Notes under the pieces: model-generated | Told to the model about the DNA's origin: nothing | Database searches by the model: none | Seen by the model: only the letters and a program-made list of their open reading frames with translations | Assembly (NCBI GenBank): GCA_020848855.1 | Contig: JADLHH010000645.1 | Coordinates: forward strand, 1-5,657 | From: Anaerolineae bacterium | GTDB lineage: Bacteria; Chloroflexota; Anaerolineae; Aggregatilineales; Phototrophicaceae | Reading direction: 5' to 3' | DNA length: 5,657 bases | Made by a program: the position numbers and the translations under genes | Shown: positions 1 to 4,823 of the stretch, in pieces | Position numbering within the stretch: position 1 is the stretch's first letter | How the letters are laid out: each line of letters opens with the position of its first letter

Positions 1-855
1 AACCGTTTGCGGCTCGACCATCACGGCTTCGATGTCGAGCGGGTCGCCCGCCAGCAGGTGCGACAGCACCGTTTTCGCTTCGATAATGCCGACGACGTGG
101 TCGCTGTCGCCGTCGCACACCGGCATCCGCGAGAACGTGCTCTCCTTAATTCTAGTCCGAATCTCGTCTTCCGAATCGCGCAGGTTGGCGCAGTAAACTT
201 CGGTGCGCGGCGTCATGAGGGCGAACACCCGGCGCTCGCCCAGCCGGAAGATGCCGGAAACCATATCTTCCTCGCCTTCGTCGAAGACGCCTGCTTCGAT
301 GCCTTGCTGCATCAGCGTCTTGATCTCTTCCTCCGTGACCGGCGGGTCGTCCGATGGACGCACGCCGAGCAGGAGCAGCATCACGTTGGTCGAGCCGCCC
401 AGAAAAGCGATGAGCGGCGAGGCGACGACCGACAGGAAATGCATCGGTCTGGCAATGGTGGCGGCAACCTGCTCCGGCGAATGCAGCGCCAGCCGTTTCG
501 GGACCAGCTCGCCGATGATGATCGAGAGATAGGTGGTCACGACGACCACCACTCCGAAGCCGATTGCCTGGGCGTACGGCGCGAGCGGCGTCGAACTGAG
601 CAGATCAGCGATTTCTTCGGCGATGGTCGCGCCGCCGAACGCGCCCGTCAGGATGCCGATCAGCGTAATGCCGACCTGCACGGTCGAAAGGAAGCGGTTG
701 GGTTCCTGCGCCAGTTCCAGCGCGGTCTGCGCGCCTTTGTCGCCTTTTTCGGCTCGCTGCTGAAGCCGCACCTTGCGCGCCGCGATCACGGCGGCTTCCG
801 ACATCGAAAACACTCCGTTGATCACAATCAACAGGAGAATGATCAGCAGTTCCAT
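1..855 (-). CDS. CNNM/CorC-family (HlyC/CorC) membrane protein, DUF21 plus CBS, C-terminus cut off
   Basis: Reading the minus strand from the ATG at 855 gives 285 open codons running off the left edge. The N-terminus MELLIILLLIVINGVFSMSE is a first membrane helix with the conserved small-residue/Glu pattern of DUF21. FLSTVQVGITLIGILTGAFGG (about residues 55-75) and GELVPKRLALHSPE (115-128) are hallmark DUF21 segments, with further helices near 97-115 and 140-165. An acidic linker, PPVTEEEIKTLMQQG (171-185), leads to MTPRTEV (214-220) and a first CBS motif ending near 268. The second CBS motif and the CorC/HlyC C-terminal domain lie outside the window. The family comprises inner-membrane proteins tied to Mg2+ or Co2+ transport, with the CBS pair as a nucleotide-sensing module; calling it a haemolysin is historical. 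The transported ion cannot be read from the sequence. The ribosome binding site is weak (AGGAAAA about 8-11 bases before ATG). It lies 160 bases after the GNAT gene on the same strand and probably has its own promoter. Family call is very sure; exact role is open. Confidence 0.93.
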   Translation of the reverse strand, partial: MELLIILLLIVINGVFSMSEAAVIAARKVRLQQRAEKGDKGAQTALELAQEPNRFLSTVQVGITLIGILTGAFGGATIAEEIADLLSSTPLAPYAQAIGFGVVVVVTTYLSIIIGELVPKRLALHSPEQVAATIARPMHFLSVVASPLIAFLGGSTNVMLLLLGVRPSDDPPVTEEEIKTLMQQGIEAGVFDEGEEDMVSGIFRLGERRVFALMTPRTEVYCANLRDSEDEIRTRIKESTFSRMPVCDGDSDHVVGIIEAKTVLSHLLAGDPLDIEAVMVEPQTV

Positions 856-922
856 TGAGGGGTTTTCCTGTCACTCCGCGACGCGGGCGGCGCCAACCGC
901 GCGCTGCTAATCCTGCGCTCCC

Positions 923-955
923 GGCTGAGCAAGAGGTACGAACGCCGGCTCAGCC
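923..955. repeat. Inverted repeat in the CorC-gene leader
   Basis: GGCTGAGC at 923-930 is matched by its exact reverse complement GCTCAGCC at 948-955, with a 17-base spacer. It lies between the GNAT stop and the CorC start, downstream of the candidate -10, so it would be in the CorC-gene 5' leader. It has no T-run on either side, so it is not a classical intrinsic terminator. It could be a leader hairpin, a weak transcript end for the GNAT gene, or chance. Confidence 0.4.
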
Positions 956-975
956 AATCCCTGACGCGCATCGTT

Positions 976-981
976 ATTATA
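976..981 (-). promoter_or_regulatory. Candidate -10 of the CorC-family gene promoter
   Basis: On the minus strand these bases read TATAAT, a perfect sigma70-type -10, about 120 bases before the ATG at 855. No convincing -35 is present: at 17-base spacing the hexamer is CACCAC. The -10 sits inside a small palindrome (CGTTAT, one base, ATAACG, 972-984), which could be an operator or chance. Because GNAT and CorC genes are 160 bases apart, an internal promoter is plausible, but read-through from the GNAT gene is an alternative since no classical terminator lies between them. Confidence 0.35.
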
Positions 982-1015
982 ACGGCATAGATTAACGTGT
1001 GGTGAGTATTGCGGC

Positions 1016-2029
1016 TCAACCGGCTTCCCAGCGCATGTGGATCAGGTTTCGCTGCGCCGAGAAGCCGTAACGCTGTAGAACGCCGCCGGTGATCGTCTCG
1101 TCGGCGGGGTGTTCAATCGTCAGCGACGAGCGCAGGCTGTAACGCCGCGCCATCAGGTTGATCAGCGCTTCGTCGTAGACGCCCTGGTACTGCGGCTCGA
1201 CCATCAGCGTGAGCTGGATGCTGCCGGCAGCGAAAGCCGATTCGACCCACATGACGGCGCGCAGGTCGTCCTGTTCGCCGCGAATGACCAGCCGTTCGAG
1301 CGAGCGCAGGCTGAACGTATCGCGGATGGAACTCAGCAGCGAGCGGCGGAAGAACGACGGGTGCAGCGGGCGCAGCCAGCCGATTCCCCCCTGTTCGGCG
1401 GGGCGCAGGCGCTGCGCCAGCGCGTATTCGGCGCGCCATTCGCGCCCGCGCCGGCGGGTGATGTAAATCGACGAGTCGGTCGTCAGCGGCGGGGGTGTGC
1501 GCGCGCTGCTGCTGCGCCGCCACTGCGTCCACGAGCGCTCTGCTACGAAGCCGAGCCGCTTGTAGAGATGCTGGGCGATGGCGTTGTCGGCATCCACCTG
1601 CAGGACGGCGACGGCTTTGCGTGCGCGGCTGCGCCGCTGGATCATCTTCAGGCTTTCCTGAACAAGCTGCCCGGCGATGCCGCGTCCGCGAAAATCCGGG
1701 TGGACGGCGACGTTGGCGATGATCCAGGCGGGTCCGGTCGGCACGTTTGCGGGATACACCGAGGTGTTGCCCACGACCCGTCCGTTTTCCACCCACACAA
1801 AGCCCAGCCCAACGCCCTGCGCCAGATCGTTCATGCCCAGCAGCACGTTCAAGCCGGGTCCCAGGCGGCTGAGGGTGCGCATTTCGCGGACTGCCGCGCG
1901 ACCGCTGCTGTCCATCGTGTCCGCAAACGCGATTTCAATCAGGTCTGCCAGCGGGACAAGGTCGGTGCGCAGGTTGACCGGGCGCAGACCCGAACCGGCG
2001 GATGTATTGGGAAGACTGAGACTGAGCAC
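1016..2029 (-). CDS. GNAT-family N-acetyltransferase with a second degenerate GNAT-like half
   Basis: The protein has 337 residues, starting at GTG (2029) and ending at TGA (1016-1018). An in-frame stop lies two codons upstream, and no other ATG, GTG or TTG occurs in the first 25 or so codons, so GTG is the best start; the ribosome site (GGGA, 9 bases away) is weak. Residues about 17-170 form a full GNAT fold: NVAVHPDFRGRGIAGQLVQ (106-124) carries acetyl-CoA-binding motif A (R114-x-x-G-x-A), and DADNAIAQHLYKRLGF (147-162) is motif B. A linker rich in Arg and Ser follows. Residues about 235-335 look like a second GNAT copy, with a motif-B-like end (GGVLQRYGFSAQRNLIHMRW) but no motif A loop, so probably non-catalytic. 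The family moves an acetyl group from acetyl-CoA to an amine; the substrate here cannot be read. It is cytosolic and divergently oriented to the pilin gene. Confidence 0.87.
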   Translation of the reverse strand: MLSLSLPNTSAGSGLRPVNLRTDLVPLADLIEIAFADTMDSSGRAAVREMRTLSRLGPGLNVLLGMNDLAQGVGLGFVWVENGRVVGNTSVYPANVPTGPAWIIANVAVHPDFRGRGIAGQLVQESLKMIQRRSRARKAVAVLQVDADNAIAQHLYKRLGFVAERSWTQWRRSSSARTPPPLTTDSSIYITRRRGREWRAEYALAQRLRPAEQGGIGWLRPLHPSFFRRSLLSSIRDTFSLRSLERLVIRGEQDDLRAVMWVESAFAAGSIQLTLMVEPQYQGVYDEALINLMARRYSLRSSLTIEHPADETITGGVLQRYGFSAQRNLIHMRWEAG

Positions 2030-2062
2030 GAAGGCTTATCCCAATTTATTAGGAGTACGGTG

Positions 2063-2091
2063 ATCGTAATAGTCGTGTGCAGGGTTGTCAA
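2063..2091 (-). promoter_or_regulatory. Promoter of the GNAT gene
   Basis: On the minus strand, TTGACA (2091-2086, a perfect -35) is followed by a 17-base spacer and TACGAT (2068-2063, four of six to TATAAT). Transcription would begin near 2056, leaving a leader of about 27 bases before the GTG at 2029. It sits back to back with the pilin promoter, the two core elements being about 40 bases apart. Confidence 0.6.
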
Positions 2092-2126
2092 TATAACTTT
2101 GCAAATACTCAACGGTTTTACGGCAA

Positions 2127-2135
2127 TGCTATAGT
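2127..2135 (+). promoter_or_regulatory. Candidate extended -10 promoter of the pilin gene
   Basis: TGCTATAGT holds an extended -10 (TG, one base, then TATAGT, five of six to consensus). No good -35 lies 17 bases upstream (ACTCAA), as is usual for extended -10 promoters. An overlapping alternative -10 is TACAAT at 2135-2140. Transcription would start near 2142, giving a 60-base leader before the ATG at 2206. Confidence 0.45.
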
Positions 2136-2147
2136 ACAATATTTTAA

Positions 2148-2171
2148 AAGCCCTTCATCTCATTCGGGCTT
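2148..2171. repeat. Hairpin-capable inverted repeat in the pilin leader
   Basis: AAGCCC (2148-2153) pairs exactly with GGGCTT (2166-2171) around a 12-base loop. On the plus strand it would lie just inside the 5' end of the pilin mRNA and could stabilise it. On the minus strand it is followed by TTTTAAAAT, so it could act as a weak terminator shielding the GNAT promoter from antisense transcription. The stem is only six pairs, so either role is tentative. Confidence 0.35.
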
Positions 2172-2205
2172 CCGACATCATCATGTTATCGCGGAGGCAT
2201 TATGT

Positions 2206-2397
2206 ATGGTGGCATCAAACTTGAAGGAGATGCTGAATAGCGCGCGCAGGCGCTGGCGAGGAGCATCTCAGGAGGGGCAGGGGCTGGTCGAATATGCCTT
2301 AATCCTGGTCTTGGTTGTTCTCGTCGTGTTCGTGGTCGTCGTGTGGATCGGTCCCTGGATTGGGAACGTATTCTCGAATGTGATCTTCAACCTCTAG
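2206..2397 (+). CDS. Flp/class IVb-type pilin subunit
   Basis: The protein has 63 residues. The start is set by GGAGG at 2193-2197, 8 bases before the ATG at 2206; a nearer ATG at 2202 is out of frame and too close to the ribosome site. A basic, hydrophilic leader (1-24, with RRRWR at 14-18) ends in a prepilin-peptidase site: G24 is followed by QGLVEY, putting Glu at +5 and Tyr at +6 of the mature protein, the Flp pilin signature. One strongly hydrophobic helix follows (about 31-48, rich in Val and Leu) and then a short polar tail. The mature pilin would be about 39 residues. Flp pilins are cleaved by a TadV/PilD-type peptidase and assembled by Tad or type IV machinery into fibres for attachment; no such genes are in the window, so assembly must be encoded elsewhere. 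An alternative is a small membrane protein that shares only the pilin-like N-terminus. It is followed by a terminator and the SUMF1-like gene on the same strand. Confidence 0.88.
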   Translation: MVASNLKEMLNSARRRWRGASQEGQGLVEYALILVLVVLVVFVVVVWIGPWIGNVFSNVIFNL

Positions 2398-2431
2398 TCA
2401 TAGCATTTCGTTTTCATTTGCTCATCGGCGG

Positions 2432-2467
2432 AAACCCTACTGTTGGTTTGGTAGGGTTTTTCGTTTA
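2432..2467 (+). terminator. Intrinsic terminator after the pilin gene
   Basis: AAACCCTAC (2432-2440) pairs perfectly with GTAGGGTTT (2451-2459) around a 10-base loop, followed by a T-rich tract (TTTTT at 2457-2461, then CGTTT). It lies 35 bases after the pilin stop, so the pilin is probably transcribed mainly on its own. Confidence 0.8.
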
Positions 2468-2471
2468 CTAT
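2443..2471 (+). promoter_or_regulatory. Weak candidate promoter of the SUMF1-like gene
   Basis: TTGGTT (2443-2448) and TACTAT (2466-2471) are 17 bases apart, but each matches consensus only partly and the pair overlaps the pilin terminator. It is the best candidate seen in the 133-base gap. The alternative is transcription by leakage through that terminator. Confidence 0.2.
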
Positions 2472-2530
2472 AGAGCGCTGGATTGTTTTGATCCGGCTGC
2501 AACTGCCAGCCCGATCAGAGGAGAAAGCGT

Positions 2531-3958
2531 ATGTCACGAGGCAGTTATGGTTATGTCGGACGACGTTCCGGCGGAGCCGCCTGGCAGTGGGTGATCATCG
2601 GCATGGTACTGGGTTTTGCCTGCTCGGTCGTGCTGGTGCTGGGCGGTCTGCTGACCGGACTTCTGAGCCTCGACCCGAATTCGGTCGCCAACCTGCCAAC
2701 CCAAACCCCCTTCGTCATCACCGCAACTTCCGCGCCCGCTACCCCGACGACGGCAGCCACCGATGCGCCGCCGACTGCGACGCAGCAGATTCAGATCGAA
2801 GTTCAAGCGCCGACCGCCAGCCCGGCTATCGAAACCACGTTTCTCACCTTGCAGCCGACCCCACGCCCGACGGAGCCGGCGAGCACGGAACTGTCGTCCG
2901 CTTCCAGCGGCGATCTGTTCGCCAGCCTGAGCAGTATTGCCAGCGAGCTGGTGTCGGTGGACGGCGGCACATTCACGATGGGCACGAATCCTACCGAGGT
3001 CAACGCGGCGGTGCAGGAGTGCGTGCAGGGCTACGGCGGCGAAGCAGGAAGCTGCCTGGTCTCGGACGGCGACGACTCGTACCCGGAACATTCGGTGACG
3101 GTCAGCGCCTTCAGCATGGAAGTCACGGAAGTTTCTTACCGGCAGTACATGGAGTTCATGAACGCGCTCGGTCCCGGCAGCCACCGCAATGGCTGCAATG
3201 GTCAGCCGTGTATGCAGACCCGCAACGAGTCCGAGACCAGCAACGTGCTGTTCGACGGCGCGAACTACAGCGTGCTGCTGGCGATCAGCGACTACCCGGT
3301 GACCGGTGTTACGTGGTACGGCGCGAAAGCCTACTGCGAAGCGCTCGGACGCCGCCTACCCACCGAAGCCGAGTGGGAACGCGCCGCGCGCGGCACTGAT
3401 GGTCGTATTTACCCCTGGGAAGGTGGCTGGGACGGCAATCTCGCCAGCACCAAGCGCCCTGGCGATGGCAGCGAGCCGAGTCCGGTTCCGGTGCTGTCGT
3501 TCCCCGCCGGCGCGAGTCCTTATCTCGTGCTGAATATGGCAGGCAACGTCGCCGAATGGGTGAGCGACTGGTACGATACGCGCTTCTATGGTCGTCCCGA
3601 AGCCACGATCCCCGACCCGACCGGTCCCGTCTCCGGGACGGAAAAGGTCACGCGCGGCGGCTCGTGGGATACCGTGCCGTTCTACGCTCGGACGGTACAT
3701 CGTCAGAGCCGCGAGCCGCTGCAGCCGACGGCGGCGATTGGCTTCCGCTGTGTGGAAGACTCCAGTTCGGCGGCGCAGACCAACAACCCGCTGGCGGCGA
3801 ACGACCAGCCGAACAGCACGCTCGACATCCCACTGCCGACCAATCCACCGCTCGGCGGCAGCAACGAGGAAACGACCGCCAACAGCCAGCCGACGCTGCC
3901 ACCCGCGCCAACATCGGCAGGTTCCGGCACACAGCCGACGCTCGTGCCCGGCGGCTAA
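2531..3958 (+). CDS. Membrane-anchored extracellular SUMF1/FGE-like domain protein lacking the catalytic cysteines
   Basis: The protein has 475 residues. ATG 2531 is preceded by AGGAG with a 7-base gap. Residues 1-17 are short and basic (R11, R12), and about 18-45 form one transmembrane helix (signal anchor, rest outside). Residues about 50-125 are a Thr/Pro/Ser/Ala-rich linker. Residues about 138-410 are the SUMF1 (formylglycine-generating enzyme-like) domain: VDGGTFTMGTN (143-153), VTEVSYRQY (198-206), YPVTGVTWYGAKAYCEALGRR (255-275), LPTEAEWERAARG (276-288), NMAGNVAEWVSDWYD (335-349), RGGSWD (375-380) and IGFRC (403-407). Residues 411-475 are again low-complexity, rich in Asn, Thr and Pro. 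In true FGEs the segment after RGGS carries two copper-binding cysteines; the aligned positions here are T381 and A386. C269 and C407 match the conserved structural disulfide, while C164/C175 and C222/C227 could form extra ones. Sulfatase activation is therefore unlikely; a ligand-binding, adhesive or scaffolding role is inferred from the lectin-like fold and the pilin neighbour. An EgtB/PvdO-like name would be only a family label. Confidence 0.88.
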   Translation: MSRGSYGYVGRRSGGAAWQWVIIGMVLGFACSVVLVLGGLLTGLLSLDPNSVANLPTQTPFVITATSAPATPTTAATDAPPTATQQIQIEVQAPTASPAIETTFLTLQPTPRPTEPASTELSSASSGDLFASLSSIASELVSVDGGTFTMGTNPTEVNAAVQECVQGYGGEAGSCLVSDGDDSYPEHSVTVSAFSMEVTEVSYRQYMEFMNALGPGSHRNGCNGQPCMQTRNESETSNVLFDGANYSVLLAISDYPVTGVTWYGAKAYCEALGRRLPTEAEWERAARGTDGRIYPWEGGWDGNLASTKRPGDGSEPSPVPVLSFPAGASPYLVLNMAGNVAEWVSDWYDTRFYGRPEATIPDPTGPVSGTEKVTRGGSWDTVPFYARTVHRQSREPLQPTAAIGFRCVEDSSSAAQTNNPLAANDQPNSTLDIPLPTNPPLGGSNEETTANSQPTLPPAPTSAGSGTQPTLVPGG

Positions 3959-3965
3959 CGAAATC

Positions 3966-3995
3966 AAAAACGCCCCGTTCGCAGGGGCGTTTTTT
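3966..3995. terminator. Bidirectional intrinsic terminator between convergent genes
   Basis: AAAAACGCCCC (3966-3976) pairs with GGGGCGTTTTT (3984-3994) around a 7-base loop; the stem is 11 pairs. T-runs follow on both strands: TTTTTT on plus, and TTTTTGATTT on minus. It lies 7 bases after the SUMF1-like gene's stop and about 15 bases beyond the DoxX stop on the other strand, so one hairpin can end both transcripts. Confidence 0.9.
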
Positions 3996-4009
3996 GTTTC
4001 ACGTTGAGG

Positions 4010-4612
4010 CTAGGATGTCTGCCGGATGTGCTGTGGGGCTTCGACCTGTTTTTCTTCCTTCGTTCTTGACCAAGGCGTTCCCAGCCGGGGCAGCAGGAAA
4101 TAGTCCAGACCGTAGTAACCGGCGGTCTTCCACGCGAGGATGAGCACGATCGCGCCGATGAGCAGCAGCGGGTTGGTGCTGGCGGACCCAGCCATGATGT
4201 AGTTCCAGTTCATGAACGCGCCGAAGAACGCGGCGATTCCCACGAACGCGCCGATGATCAGCGCGACGCCGACCAGCAGTTCGCCCACCGCGACCAGCTT
4301 GGCGAACCAGACATACGAGCCGCTGTCGAGCATCCCCTGAAGGAACGTCCGATACCAGTCAAACGTGATTGCCGGGCGTCCGGCTTCGGGAATGGCGACC
4401 GCGCTCGTCCAGTAACCCTGCAGCGCCGCGCCGGTTTCCATCCACGCCGGGTTATTGACCTTGCCCCAACCGGCGCTCAGCCAGCTATAGCCGATCAGCA
4501 CGCGGACGACTGTCCAGACGACGGCGAGGCGGGTATCTCCGAACAGAAACCGCGCCAGCGGTGGGTCTTCAATGACGTGACCAGACGTGGTCTTAACAAT
4601 GTGTTCAGCCAT
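4010..4612 (-). CDS. DoxX-family integral membrane protein
   Basis: The protein has 200 residues from ATG at 4612 (AGGAG, 6-base gap). A GTG at 4630 in the same frame would add six residues but has no ribosome site, and the AGGAG would then be inside the gene. There are four predicted helices: about 29-49, 101-123, 125-142 and 146-163. DoxX-like features are GYSWLSAGWGKVNNPAW (41-57, helix 1 with the G-x-x-K element), VAVGELLVGVALIIGAF (107-123) and AGYYGLDYFLLPRL (164-177). Compared with usual DoxX proteins of about 130-150 residues it has a longer N-terminus and a roughly 45-residue insert (about 55-98) between helices 1 and 2, rich in Trp, Tyr and Pro, as in DoxD/TQO-like relatives. Some members belong to quinone-linked thiosulfate oxidation or to an oxidoreductase complex with superoxide dismutase and a thiosulfate sulfurtransferase; which applies here is not visible. 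It has its own promoter with an embedded palindrome, and the regulator gene lies just upstream. Confidence 0.85.
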   Translation of the reverse strand: MAEHIVKTTSGHVIEDPPLARFLFGDTRLAVVWTVVRVLIGYSWLSAGWGKVNNPAWMETGAALQGYWTSAVAIPEAGRPAITFDWYRTFLQGMLDSGSYVWFAKLVAVGELLVGVALIIGAFVGIAAFFGAFMNWNYIMAGSASTNPLLLIGAIVLILAWKTAGYYGLDYFLLPRLGTPWSRTKEEKQVEAPQHIRQTS

Positions 4613-4656
4613 TTGGAACTCCTGTTGCACTCTCGTTTTCTCTTCACGACACCCAC

Positions 4657-4685
4657 ATTATCCGATTGTTCAAGCGTACTGTTTA
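4657..4685 (-). promoter_or_regulatory. Possible second (proximal) promoter of the DoxX gene
   Basis: On the minus strand, TAAACA (4685-4680, four of six) is followed by a 17-base spacer and GATAAT (4662-4657, five of six). Transcription would begin near 4650, about 38 bases before the ATG at 4612. It lies downstream of the palindrome-bearing promoter, so it would not be directly blocked by a repressor there. The region is AT-rich, which raises the chance of a false match. Confidence 0.3.
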
Positions 4686-4720
4686 GTGTATTTAATCAGA
4701 CTTGAATTTGCTGAATGTCA

Positions 4721-4742
4721 TATTCGGACTCTAGTCCGAATA
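4721..4742. promoter_or_regulatory. Perfect 22-base palindromic operator candidate
   Basis: Arms TATTCGGACT (4721-4730) and AGTCCGAATA (4733-4742) are perfect reverse complements separated by two bases. The palindrome covers the -10 of the DoxX promoter (4728-4733), the classic position for a repressor site. The size suits a dimeric winged-helix or other HTH regulator; GGACT/AGTCC half-sites also recall Rrf2-type sites, which is only a resemblance. The nearest regulator gene is the ArsR-like one upstream. Confidence 0.75.
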
Positions 4743-4756
4743 AAAAGAGGTGTCAA
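4728..4756 (-). promoter_or_regulatory. Promoter of the DoxX gene
   Basis: On the minus strand, TTGACA (4756-4751, perfect -35), a 17-base spacer and TAGAGT (4733-4728, four of six) form a sigma70-type promoter. Transcription would start near 4721, giving a leader of about 108 bases to the ATG at 4612. The -10 lies wholly inside the 22-base palindrome. The regulator's terminator (4776-4809) lies just upstream, so the DoxX gene is a separate transcription unit. Confidence 0.7.
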
Positions 4757-4775
4757 GTGTTCTCGGTCGGAATCA

Positions 4776-4809
4776 AAAAGGCGCAGGATAAATGTCACCC
4801 GCGCCTTTT
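4776..4809 (-). terminator. Intrinsic terminator after the regulator gene
   Basis: On the minus strand, AAAAGGCGC (4809-4801) pairs with GCGCCTTTT (4784-4776) around a 16-base loop and continues into TTTTTGATT. It begins about 15 bases after the regulator's TGA (4824-4826), and closes the regulator operon before the DoxX promoter. Confidence 0.82.
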
Positions 4810-4823
4810 GCATCTTCAAACGT

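Noticed and set aside
151..162. 12-base copy of the operator half (TCTAGTCCGAAT, also at 4730-4741) inside the CorC-family gene
   Set aside because: The second arm is absent, it lies inside coding sequence, and one such match in a window this size is not far from chance.
7..858. Long plus-strand open frame opposite the CorC-family gene
   Set aside because: Its product is Arg/His-rich with no recognisable motif, while the opposite strand gives a clear DUF21/CBS protein. It is an antisense shadow of GC-rich coding DNA.
1109..2134. 341-codon plus-strand open frame opposite the GNAT gene
   Set aside because: Its composition is low-complexity Arg/Gln/Ala-rich and it has no ribosome site. The minus-strand frame has intact GNAT motifs and a promoter.
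2615..2626. Cys31 of the SUMF1-like protein as a lipoprotein cysteine
   Set aside because: The residues before it (L-G-F-A) do not fit a lipobox, and the hydrophobic helix continues past it. A signal anchor fits better.
2488..3399. Overlapping plus-strand frame inside the SUMF1-like gene
   Set aside because: It is Arg-rich without domain motifs, and shifted relative to the well-supported SUMF1 frame.
3653..3757. Sulfatase-activating formylglycine-generating enzyme as the function of the 2531-3958 gene
   Set aside because: The two cysteines needed for copper binding are replaced (Thr and Ala in the aligned positions), and no sulfatase gene is visible.
4613..4630. Longer DoxX N-terminus from GTG at 4630
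   Set aside because: AGGAG sits six bases before the ATG at 4612, and no such site precedes the GTG.
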